Source: Hyphomicrobiales bacterium (GTDB taxonomy: Bacteria; Pseudomonadota; Alphaproteobacteria; Rhizobiales; Afifellaceae). Taken from it: a DNA stretch of 6,151 nt. The translations under genes and the position numbers were made by a program. The number at the start of each line of letters is the position of its first letter. Positions within the stretch are counted from its first letter, which is position 1. Under the pieces are notes generated by a model, which was given only the letters and a program-made list of their open reading frames with translations, was not told the origin of the DNA and ran no database searches. This document shows, piece after piece, positions 1 to 5,130 of the stretch. The DNA is taken from positions 1-6,151 of the forward strand of contig JACCSN010000695.1 of assembly GCA_013812985.1 (NCBI GenBank), written 5' to 3'.

Positions 1-1
1 C

Positions 2-154
2 GACGCCAACCCGCTGCTCCTGCGCACCAACATGGATTCCGGCCATTCCGGCGCGGCCGGCCGCTTCGACGCGCTGAAGGAGAAAGCCATCGAGCTCGCC
101 TTCGCGCTCAAGGTGTCTGGGAAGGCGGATATGCGGCCCCGACCCAGCGCCTGA
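2..154 (+). CDS. ptrB: C-terminal end of an S9-family serine peptidase, oligopeptidase B-like (5' end outside window)
   Basis: Only the last 50 codons are present, read in the frame that begins at base 2 and ending at TGA 152-154. The visible stretch reads NPLLLRTNMDSGHSGAAGRF and then a KEKAIELAFAL helix. This matches the C-terminus of prolyl oligopeptidase-family enzymes of the oligopeptidase B type, in which the catalytic His sits in a DSGHxGxxGR context; the His here is in codon 15 of the visible part. In the family the catalytic Ser and Asp lie further upstream, so they cannot be checked here. Oligopeptidase B cleaves short peptides after basic residues in the cytoplasm. The tail after the final helix (VSGKADMRPRPSA) looks non-conserved, and the stop lies 1 base before the start of a toxin gene. 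The assignment to S9 is good; the exact member (PtrB rather than another prolyl oligopeptidase) is less certain because only the end is visible. Confidence 0.78.
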   Translation, partial: DANPLLLRTNMDSGHSGAAGRFDALKEKAIELAFALKVSGKADMRPRPSA

Positions 155-155
155 C

Positions 156-410
156 TTGAAGCGGGTCGTCTACAGCAGGGCAGCGACGAAGGCGTTGGAG
201 GGAATGCCTGCGAATGTGGCGCGCTTGATCAAGGCCAAACTGGCGGTCTACGCCGATAATCCGGACGCGTTCAGCAACAACGTCAAGGCGCTGCAAGGGG
301 AACGGGGCGAGCTGCGCCTTCGCGTAGGCGATTGGCGGATTGTGTTCAAAGAAGATAAAGAGACCATCACGATCGTTCGCGTTGCCCCGCGTGGCAGCGC
401 CTATGAATGA
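156..410 (+). CDS. RelE/ParE-family type II toxin
   Basis: The gene encodes 84 residues, the usual size for RelE/ParE toxins. The N-terminus (MKRVVYSRAATKALEGMP) is the first strand and start of the helical hairpin of this fold. The core LRLRVGDWRIVF (residues 53-64) and the C-terminal strand VAPRGSAYE (76-84) are the most diagnostic parts. R54, R56, R61, R79 and Y83 are the likely functional basic and aromatic residues. RelE-type members cut mRNA on the ribosome and ParE-type members poison gyrase; the sequence alone does not decide which applies. The TTG start is chosen because no ATG or GTG lies in frame that would preserve the N-terminal strand. There is no clear Shine-Dalgarno sequence before it, and it follows the peptidase stop by one base, so translation may depend on re-initiation. 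The antitoxin follows after 30 bases, giving the toxin-first order known from higBA-like modules. Confidence 0.87.
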   Translation: MKRVVYSRAATKALEGMPANVARLIKAKLAVYADNPDAFSNNVKALQGERGELRLRVGDWRIVFKEDKETITIVRVAPRGSAYE

Positions 411-440
411 GCCGGAAGCTGACACCGGGAGGTCGCGGAC

Positions 441-851
441 ATGAACGCGCAGGTGATTGAAACTCCCCAGGGCGAGCGCCTGGTCCTCATTCCGGAGGCG
501 GAGTTTCGTATTATCGTCGAAGCAGCGGAAGACGCCGCCGATTTGGAAGCGATCCGCCGGTTCGAAGCGGCGCTGGCCACAGGGGAGGAGGAGCTGATTC
601 CCTCCGAAGTCGTCGACCGCCTTTTGAGCGGCGAGAGCAAGGTCCGCGTCTGGCGCGAGTTCCGCGGGCTGTCCCCGCAAGATCTCGCGGAGCGCGCCGG
701 CATCGGCGAAGCCCGCCTGGCGGAGATCGAGGACGGGTCCGCCGACATCACCGTTTCCGAGCTGCAGGCGCTGGCGCCGGCCCTCCAGGTCTATGCCGAG
801 GACCTGCTGCCCCGGCTCAAGGCGCCGGTCCTAGAAGAGGCGTCGACTTGA
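441..851 (+). CDS. XRE-family HTH antitoxin, partner of the upstream RelE-like toxin
   Basis: The protein has 136 residues. Residues 68-100 form an XRE (Cro/CI-like) helix-turn-helix, with WREFRGLSPQDLAERAGIG as helices 1-2 and ARLAEIEDGS as the recognition part. It is followed by ITVSELQALAPALQV, the usual last helices of the domain. The first 65 residues are a separate acidic segment: a short strand (AQVIETPQGERLVLIP) and then charged helices ending in PSEVVDRLLSGES. This part most likely wraps and neutralises the toxin, while the HTH would repress the operon; both roles are inferred from the family. The ATG has a good ribosome binding site, GGGAGG at 427-432, which the toxin lacks. That fits the usual need for more antitoxin than toxin. 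The gene ends 27 bases before the stop codon of the convergent sulfotransferase gene. Confidence 0.87.
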   Translation: MNAQVIETPQGERLVLIPEAEFRIIVEAAEDAADLEAIRRFEAALATGEEELIPSEVVDRLLSGESKVRVWREFRGLSPQDLAERAGIGEARLAEIEDGSADITVSELQALAPALQVYAEDLLPRLKAPVLEEAST

Positions 852-878
852 GAAGGTCGCCGCGGGACGTTGCCGCCG

Positions 879-2039
879 TCACTCACGCTCCCGCGATGCT
901 TGCCGTCTCCTGCCGACGGCCTTTGCGGCGCGATCCCGTCGGGGCAGGATCGCACCTTCAGGCCCGAGCGATCGGGCGGATTTGCCCTTTCTCGCTTCCC
1001 GCAGCGCGAGTGGGCGTGCAAGCCGTTCGTTTGCCATCACGGCTTCCGCGGCGGCGCCGAGAGCGTCCTTCATGCGGTGGTATTGCTCAGCCGTTTTCAT
1101 GTCCGCCGTAGCGAGATGAAAAGCATTATATTTCTTAGCATCGTCGCCCGCGAAAACCTCGCTCCACTTTCTGCCCCATATCGACCGTGCGAACTTCTCT
1201 TGATCTCGGGAACTGCTCGCCGCGATTTTCTGGATGAACTCTGCGTGCATGCCCTGAAACGGAGGCTCCGGCGCCTCTTTGGCGATGAGGGCGGCCAAGG
1301 TCTTCCTCAGCTCGGCGCGCTGTCGATCCGACGGCGGCGACCCGCTGGCCACGTGCTGTGACAGCAGCTCGTTAGCAACCGCAACCGCGATTGGCCCAAT
1401 GGATTCGTTGACCCGGCGCTCAGGTGGCAGTGTGGCGATCTGTCCTGAGGAGAGGCCGATCGTTTTCAGGAAGTGGCTCACGATGCCGCATCGGCGCACC
1501 TCATCGTTATAGGGCAGGAATGTCGCCTCTACTTGCGGCGGATCGGCGACCTGCATCAGCTGAAGATATTTACCTCCAATATGGTCCGCGCGAGCCTCGA
1601 CGAAGTCTTGGAACGACAGGTGGCTCCTGAACGCCTTGACCACTTGGACGAAAGACGAGTTGAGTTGCGCCGGCGCGGGCCTGATATACACGACGATCTG
1701 GATCTGGTTGGTCAGTTTCAGGAAAAAGTTCAAAATCTGCCGGCGTCGCGCTCGCCGAGCAAGATATGCCTCCAGATACTCTGCCGAGATCACGACCGTT
1801 GCGTCGGGGTGACTCTTGATCTCAGCCAGGAAATCCGCCTTTGCATCGTCGAAGCGCTCTCGGCGAGTCTCGTCGACGATGGACTTGATCAAGCCTCCAT
1901 GGTTGCCGCCTTTGTTCGTGCCACTTTTCGGGTAGAGGTATCCCAGATCCAGCAGCGCTTCCCTGTTCTCAATGCAGAACATCTGGATGGCGGTTGTCCC
2001 CGTCTTATGCAGGCCCGCATGGATGATAAACTTCCTCAT
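879..2039 (-). CDS. Sulfotransferase-like protein (P-loop, PAPS-dependent family)
   Basis: The product has 386 residues. Near the N-terminus HAGLHKTGTTAIQ (residues 7-19) is the 5'-phosphosulfate-binding loop of sulfotransferases, with K12, T13, G14, T15 and T16 as the expected contacts. Further on VVYIRPAPAQLNSSF contains R120 and S128, spaced eight residues apart as in the 3'-phosphate-binding motif of PAPS enzymes. SAEYLE (85-90) fits the strand between them, and RRVNESIGP (208-216) is typical of bacterial carbohydrate-type members. Such enzymes move sulfate from PAPS to surface polysaccharides or small acceptors; the acceptor here is unknown. The last 45 residues are very rich in Arg, Lys and Ala and look like a disordered tail, perhaps acquired by read-through into flanking sequence. 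The ATG is supported by GGAAAGGA (bases 2045-2052) upstream on the minus strand. Sampled 60-base lines are only 40-53 % GC (1681-1740, 1561-1620, 1921-1980), against 70 % at 3841-3900, which suggests transfer. Confidence 0.8.
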   Translation of the reverse strand: MRKFIIHAGLHKTGTTAIQMFCIENREALLDLGYLYPKSGTNKGGNHGGLIKSIVDETRRERFDDAKADFLAEIKSHPDATVVISAEYLEAYLARRARRRQILNFFLKLTNQIQIVVYIRPAPAQLNSSFVQVVKAFRSHLSFQDFVEARADHIGGKYLQLMQVADPPQVEATFLPYNDEVRRCGIVSHFLKTIGLSSGQIATLPPERRVNESIGPIAVAVANELLSQHVASGSPPSDRQRAELRKTLAALIAKEAPEPPFQGMHAEFIQKIAASSSRDQEKFARSIWGRKWSEVFAGDDAKKYNAFHLATADMKTAEQYHRMKDALGAAAEAVMANERLARPLALREARKGKSARSLGPEGAILPRRDRAAKAVGRRRQASRERE

Positions 2040-2052
2040 GTTTGTCCTTTCC

Positions 2053-2088
2053 GTCAGAGGGAGACCGTCTGTCAGAGGGAGGCCGGTC
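2053..2088. repeat. Two-copy 18-base tandem repeat in the leader of the sulfotransferase gene
   Basis: GTCAGAGGGAG occurs at 2053-2063 and again at 2071-2081, a perfect 11-base match with an 18-base period; the rest of each unit is only partly conserved. Read on the minus strand the two CTCCCTCTGAC words lie directly upstream of the ribosome binding site. They could be a paired regulator site or a simple slippage duplication; nothing in the sequence decides between these. Confidence 0.6.
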
Positions 2089-2131
2089 CGCGCTAAGTGT
2101 CCGTCCGAAATTGCCCGAACCCTCTACGCAG

Positions 2132-2192
2132 CCCTCATCCTGAGGTGCGCAGCGAAGCGAAGCCTCGCCCTTCGACAAGCTCAGGATGAGGG
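2132..2192. repeat. Intergenic palindromic repeat, copy A (CTCAGGATGAGG type)
   Basis: CCCTCATCCTGAG at 2132-2144 is the exact reverse complement of CTCAGGATGAGGG at 2180-2192, giving a perfect 13-base stem around a 35-base interior that includes CCCTTCGACAAG. I recognise this arm and the CCCTTCGACAAGCTCAGGAT core as a dispersed intergenic palindrome frequent in alphaproteobacterial genomes; that is recalled knowledge, not something shown by a single window. Such elements behave like REP/MITE-type repeats and can fold into RNA hairpins that stop or stabilise transcripts. Confidence 0.75.
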
Positions 2193-2224
2193 GACGAGGG
2201 CGTATCCAATGTTCGCTGGACCGT

Positions 2225-2277
2225 CCTTCGAGACCCCGCTCCTGGGCCTGTCGAAGGGGCGGCTCCTCAGGATAAGG
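2225..2277. repeat. Intergenic palindromic repeat, diverged copy B
   Basis: CCTTCGA at 2225-2231 pairs with TCGAAGG at 2251-2257. The element ends in CCTCAGGATAAGG (2265-2277), which differs from the right arm of copy A by one base in the 12-base word CTCAGGATGAGG. It begins 32 bases after copy A and shares the CCTTCGA word with it, so it is a second, degraded member of the same repeat family placed next to the first. Confidence 0.6.
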
Positions 2278-2346
2278 TCGTGAGTTTTGGGACGGGCTCT
2301 TAGCGCAATCAGGCAACCTGGTCAAAAGGCCCGCACTGATGGGGTT

Positions 2347-2364
2347 CGCGGCGTTCGAGCCGCG
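2347..2364. other. Small perfect hairpin in the sodB upstream region
   Basis: CGCGGC (2347-2352) and GCCGCG (2359-2364) form a perfect 6-base stem with the loop GTTCGA. No T-run follows it, so it is not a typical intrinsic terminator. It lies about 130 bases before the sodB start and could fold in the leader if transcription begins upstream. Its role is unknown. Confidence 0.35.
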
Positions 2365-2493
2365 TTGAATGCCCGACTTCGAGCAATCGATTGGCCCGGA
2401 CCGCCGATCCTTCAACGTTCTTCGGTTGCTTGGCGAACGAACTCCGCTAAGAAAGAGCAGAAACCGGATCCCCCCTCAAGCCAGGAGAAACCG

Positions 2494-3090
2494 ATGGCCT
2501 TCACCCTCCCCCCGCTTCCCTATGCCTACGACGCCCTTGCGCCGCACATGTCGGCAGAGACGCTGGAATTCCACCACGACAAGCACCACAAGGCCTATCT
2601 CGACGCGATGACCCCGATGATCGAAGGCACCGAATACGCCTCGATGCCCATCGAGGAGATCGTCAAGAAGAGCTATTCCGACAATCCAAAACTCTTCAAC
2701 CAGGCCGGTCAGTATTATAACCACCTGCATTTCTGGAACTGGATGAAGCCGAATGGCGGCGGCCGCAAGCTGCCCGGCCGGCTCGAGCAGCGCATCGCCA
2801 GCGACCTCGGCTCCCTTGACGAGTTCCGCACCAAGTTCATCGACGCCGGCAAGACCCAGTTCGGCTCCGGCTGGGCGTGGCTGGCGGACAAAGGCGGCAA
2901 GCTCGTGGTCATGCAGACGCCCAACGGCGAGAACCCGCTCGTCCACGGCGCCCGCCCGCTGCTCGGCGTCGATGTCTGGGAGCATTCCTATTACATCGAT
3001 TACCGCAATGCCCGGCCGAAATACCTGGAGACCTGGTTCGACAACCTGATCAACTGGGAATACGTCGAACAGCTTCACGGCCAGGGCTGA
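2494..3090 (+). CDS. sodB: Superoxide dismutase, Fe type (Fe/Mn family)
   Basis: The enzyme converts superoxide to oxygen and hydrogen peroxide in the cytoplasm. It has 198 residues, normal for the family, with no signal peptide. All four metal ligands are present: H27 (in EFHHDKHH), H77 (in YYNHLHFW), D160 and H164 (in DVWEHSYY). The N-terminal LPPLPYAYDALAPHMSAET and the GSGWAWL strand (125-130) are classic family blocks. Q73, four residues before H77, is the active-site glutamine in the position used by Fe-SODs. The position where Mn-SODs carry their Gln (in the NxxNPL loop) is a Gly, G145. This favours iron, although rhizobial relatives may accept both metals. The ATG at 2494 is chosen because AGGAG (2483-2487) lies 6 bases upstream and it gives the conserved MAFTLPPLPY start; longer in-frame versions add unrelated sequence. 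No neighbour overlaps it, so it is probably transcribed alone. Confidence 0.97.
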   Translation: MAFTLPPLPYAYDALAPHMSAETLEFHHDKHHKAYLDAMTPMIEGTEYASMPIEEIVKKSYSDNPKLFNQAGQYYNHLHFWNWMKPNGGGRKLPGRLEQRIASDLGSLDEFRTKFIDAGKTQFGSGWAWLADKGGKLVVMQTPNGENPLVHGARPLLGVDVWEHSYYIDYRNARPKYLETWFDNLINWEYVEQLHGQG

Positions 3091-3105
3091 CCCCTTTCCG
3101 CATGT

Positions 3106-3130
3106 CGAGCCCCGGCCCTGCCAGGGCTCG
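3106..3130 (+). terminator. Possible transcription terminator after sodB
   Basis: CGAGCCC (3106-3112) and GGGCTCG (3124-3130) form a perfect 7-base GC-rich stem with an 11-base loop, starting 15 bases after the sodB stop. No T-run follows it, so it is not a textbook intrinsic terminator. In GC-rich alphaproteobacteria such hairpins often sit at operon ends. Confidence 0.35.
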
Positions 3131-3164
3131 GTCTCCAGCTAGGGACTGGCTCGCGGAAATGTGT

Positions 3165-3185
3165 TGAAGCCGATCGGCCGCTTCA
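3165..3185. other. Inverted repeat between sodB and the cytochrome operon
   Basis: TGAAGC (3165-3170) and GCTTCA (3180-3185) are perfect inverted arms, and the overlapping GCCGATCGGC (3169-3178) is a perfect 10-base palindrome. The site lies about 90 bases before the cytochrome start codon, where an operator would be expected. No regulator family is recognised, and it could also be part of the sodB terminator region. Confidence 0.3.
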
Positions 3186-3275
3186 GACTTTGATCCGTAG
3201 CGGCCGCCGGCATCCCCTTGGTATGGCGTTGCGGTCGGCTAATGTTCGATCCTTGAAAGAATCCAGGAGGGCCTG

Positions 3276-3716
3276 ATGCGTCGATTGATGTGGGGTGGAG
3301 CTGCGCTGGCGATCGGCATCGCTTCGACGGTTGCCGTTGCGACGGAGGATCCGATCGCCACGCGCAAGCAGCTGATGCAGTCGAACGGCGCGTCCATGGG
3401 CGCCGCGCAGGCCCTGGTCAAGGGCGAGGTCCCCTTCGACGCGCGCGTCGCAATGGCGGCGCTGCAGAATTTCGAGGCCGTCGGCTATGCGTTCGGCGAC
3501 TATTTCCCGCCGGGCTCCGATCAGGGCGACACCCGCGCCAGCCCGAAGATCTGGGCTGAGATGGCGGAGTTCCAGCAATACGTGACCGATTTCCGCGAGG
3601 ATGCCGCCGCCGCCGTCGCCGCCAAGCCGGAAACTCTGGAAGCATTCCAGACAGCCCTCGGCCCCATCGGCGAGAACTGCCAGCAGTGCCATGAGGAGTT
3701 CCGCGAGGAGAATTGA
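3276..3716 (+). CDS. Class II cytochrome c (cytochrome c'/c-556 type), secreted
   Basis: The protein has 146 residues. A signal peptide (MRRLMWGGAALAIGIASTVA, probable cut after A22) sends it to the periplasm. The haem site CQQCH (C135, C138, H139) lies at the C-terminus, which is the mark of class II cytochromes c, four-helix bundles. The block ATRKQLMQSNGASMGAAQAL (residues 28-47) is helix A. M34 there, about residue 12 of the mature protein, sits where the low-spin c-556 members have their sixth haem ligand. This makes a c-556-like electron carrier more likely than a five-coordinate, NO-binding c', but the sequence alone does not settle it. A strong AGGAGG (3265-3270) lies 5 bases before the ATG. 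The stop overlaps the start of the di-haem cytochrome gene, so the two are co-translated and probably work together. Confidence 0.92.
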   Translation: MRRLMWGGAALAIGIASTVAVATEDPIATRKQLMQSNGASMGAAQALVKGEVPFDARVAMAALQNFEAVGYAFGDYFPPGSDQGDTRASPKIWAEMAEFQQYVTDFREDAAAAVAAKPETLEAFQTALGPIGENCQQCHEEFREEN

Positions 3717-4651
3717 TGCTCAAGCGGGCGGCCGTCGCGATTGCCGTCCTGGCGATCGGCCTGGCCGCCCTCTTCTGGTTCATCACCGCCCCGGAGCCGC
3801 TGGCGGCCGCTCAGCTCCCCGCTCATTCGCCCGATCCGGTCAACGGCGAGCGGATGTTTCATGCCGCCGGCTGCTCGTCCTGCCATGCCGCCGCGCAAGC
3901 GAAAGGCGAGGACAAGCTGAAGCTCGCCGGCGGGCTGGAGCTCAACACAGAATTCGGCGTCTTCCGCGTGCCCAACATCTCGCCGGACCCGGACACCGGG
4001 ATCGGCGGCTGGTCGGATCTTGATTTCGTCAACGCGGTGATGCGCGGCGTATCTCCCGGCGGCGCGCATTATTACCCGGCGCTTCCCTACGCCTCCTACA
4101 CCAGGATGCGCGTCGAGGATGTCCTGGATCTCAAGGCCTACATGGACACGCTGCCGCCGGTCCAAACCCGGGTCGCCGGCCATGCCCTCCGTTTCCCCTA
4201 CAATGTTCGGCGTGGCGTCGGGCTGTGGAAGCGGCTCTATCTGACGGAACAACCGGCAGTGGAACTGGCGGGCGGCAACGATCTGGCCCTTCGCGGCCGG
4301 TACCTCGTCGAGGGTCCCGGCCATTGCGCCGAATGCCACACCTCGCGCGATTTCCTCGGCGGGTTGAAGCCCGACCTCTGGCTCGCCGGCGCGCCAAATC
4401 CCGAAGGGCGGGGAACCGTCCCCAACATCACCTCCGGCGATGGCGGCATCGGCGGCTGGTCGGAAGGCGAGATCGCGGAGGCCTTCAAGAGCGGCTTCAA
4501 GCCGGACTTCGACACGTTCGGCGGCCAGATGGCGGCGGTCCAGCAGGACCTCGCCCGATTGCCCGACGAGGATCTCCAGGCGATCGCCGCCTATCTGAAA
4601 GCCGTGCCGCCCCTCCCCGACGCCGTGCAGCGCCCGGCCGGCGGCTCGTAA
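3716..4651 (+). CDS. Membrane-anchored di-haem cytochrome c
   Basis: The protein has 311 residues. Residues 4-24 form one hydrophobic segment that acts as an uncleaved anchor or signal sequence; the rest is periplasmic. Two mono-haem class I domains follow. The first has CSSCH (C53, C56, H57) with M131 as likely sixth ligand. The second has CAECH (C204, C207, H208) with M272. Both contain the same PNI[ST] plus GIGGWS block before the Met, so the protein arose by duplication. This pattern is that of the cytochrome subunits of membrane dehydrogenases (alcohol or aldehyde type), which carry three haems, and of shorter two-haem relatives like this one. No dehydrogenase subunit lies beside it. Translation starts at ATG 3716, overlapping the upstream TGA by one base (TGATG); AGGAG (3706-3710) is inside the upstream gene. 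It probably exchanges electrons with the class II cytochrome and passes them to the respiratory chain. Confidence 0.9.
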   Translation: MLKRAAVAIAVLAIGLAALFWFITAPEPLAAAQLPAHSPDPVNGERMFHAAGCSSCHAAAQAKGEDKLKLAGGLELNTEFGVFRVPNISPDPDTGIGGWSDLDFVNAVMRGVSPGGAHYYPALPYASYTRMRVEDVLDLKAYMDTLPPVQTRVAGHALRFPYNVRRGVGLWKRLYLTEQPAVELAGGNDLALRGRYLVEGPGHCAECHTSRDFLGGLKPDLWLAGAPNPEGRGTVPNITSGDGGIGGWSEGEIAEAFKSGFKPDFDTFGGQMAAVQQDLARLPDEDLQAIAAYLKAVPPLPDAVQRPAGGS

Positions 4652-4764
4652 TCTCCCATCGACGAACACGCCTCCGTCAGAGCCGGCGCGCACATCCTGA
4701 CCTCCCTCAATGTCACATCGGAGGCTCCTTCGTCAGGCCATTATGACAGCCGAATGAGATCACG

Positions 4765-4777
4765 CCAGGGCGCCTGG
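4765..4777 (-). terminator. Short hairpin abutting the stop codon of the small secreted protein gene
   Basis: CCAGG and CCTGG (4765-4769 and 4773-4777) form a 5-base stem with a 3-base loop, directly after the TGA on the minus strand. It is short and lacks a T-run, so a role as terminator is only a guess. The 126 bases between the two convergent genes also hold a long-range inverted pair, GCCTCCG (4670-4676) and CGGAGGC (4719-4725), that could add to a bidirectional stop. Confidence 0.25.
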
Positions 4778-5113
4778 TCAGCCCGGCGCGCCGAGTACGC
4801 AGCGGGTCCAGTAGGTTGGCCCGCGCTCCGAATAAGTCATCGCCTGGTTCTGCCAGACGCGGCAGGCGAACTCGGTCTCAAAGCAGCCGCGCGCGTAATA
4901 AGGCGTCAGCCTCTCGTTGAAATCGTCGTAGCGCTTGCCGGAATATTCGCCGTACCAGACCGCCTCCGCCCCGACAGCGGCGGAAAGCGCACGGCAATCG
5001 CCTGAAACAGGCTTCCTGTCGCGATCGTACTGGAACAGCTCATCGAACGGAGCGGCGGCTGCCGTCCCCGCCAGCGGCAGCATGGCGAGCACCGCGATGG
5101 TGGAATAACGCAT
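4778..5113 (-). CDS. Small secreted protein with four cysteines, unknown function
   Basis: I do not recognise a family. The product has 111 residues. MRYSTIAVLAMLPLAGTAAA is a clear Sec signal peptide with a probable cut near A20-A21. The mature part of about 90 residues is rich in Tyr, Trp and charged residues and has four Cys (C40, C77, C84, C105), enough for two disulfides in the periplasm. Notable stretches are VWYGEYSGKRYDDFNER (52-68) and CFETEFACRVWQNQAMTY (77-94). It shows no CxxCH haem motif, lipobox or membrane segment after the signal. The ATG at 5113 is chosen because GGAGGG (5120-5125) lies 6 bases upstream and it puts the signal peptide at the start; an in-frame ATG 13 codons earlier lies inside the aminotransferase gene and would bury the signal. 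It begins 17 bases after the aminotransferase stop on the same strand, so the two are probably one operon. Confidence 0.75.
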   Translation of the reverse strand: MRYSTIAVLAMLPLAGTAAAAPFDELFQYDRDRKPVSGDCRALSAAVGAEAVWYGEYSGKRYDDFNERLTPYYARGCFETEFACRVWQNQAMTYSERGPTYWTRCVLGAPG

Positions 5114-5130
5114 GAACTTCCCTCCGGGCC

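Larger units (their letters stand above)
2089..2493. other. 405-base stretch without a gene between the sulfotransferase gene and sodB
   Basis: No convincing coding sequence lies here: reading frames that cross it have no ribosome binding site or family similarity and run through the palindromic repeats. The left half is taken up by two neighbouring palindromic repeats, entered separately. The right half (about 2279-2493) must hold the promoters for the rightward sodB gene, but I could not find a convincing -35/-10 pair. It also contains one small perfect hairpin. The final bases carry the sodB ribosome binding site, AGGAG at 2483-2487. Confidence 0.6.

Noticed and set aside
1473..2096. Open frame of 207 codons on the plus strand opposite the sulfotransferase gene
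   Set aside because: The minus strand has both PAPS-binding motifs with correct spacing; the plus frame has no motif or ribosome binding site.
2345..2365. Hairpin with a TTCGAG loop resembling a tRNA T-arm, as from a tRNA remnant or attachment site
   Set aside because: The loop is six bases rather than seven, and no acceptor, D or anticodon arm can be drawn around it. No integrase gene is nearby.
2287..2493. Longer N-terminus for superoxide dismutase, by 69 codons
   Set aside because: The extension has no family similarity and no ribosome binding site. The ATG at 2494 has AGGAG at the right distance and gives the standard SOD start.
3216..3240. Promoter for the cytochrome operon (TTGGTA, 16 bases, TAATGT)
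   Set aside because: Both boxes match the consensus only weakly and similar pairs can be found elsewhere in the same gap.
3713..3715. TTG as start of the di-haem cytochrome
   Set aside because: The ATG directly after it, overlapping the TGA, is a better start with AGGAG five bases upstream.
3521..4693. Long open frame (390 codons) on the minus strand opposite the two cytochrome genes
   Set aside because: The plus strand encodes clear haem motifs, a signal peptide and an anchor. The minus frame has no ribosome binding site or recognisable domain and is open because of the high GC at third positions.
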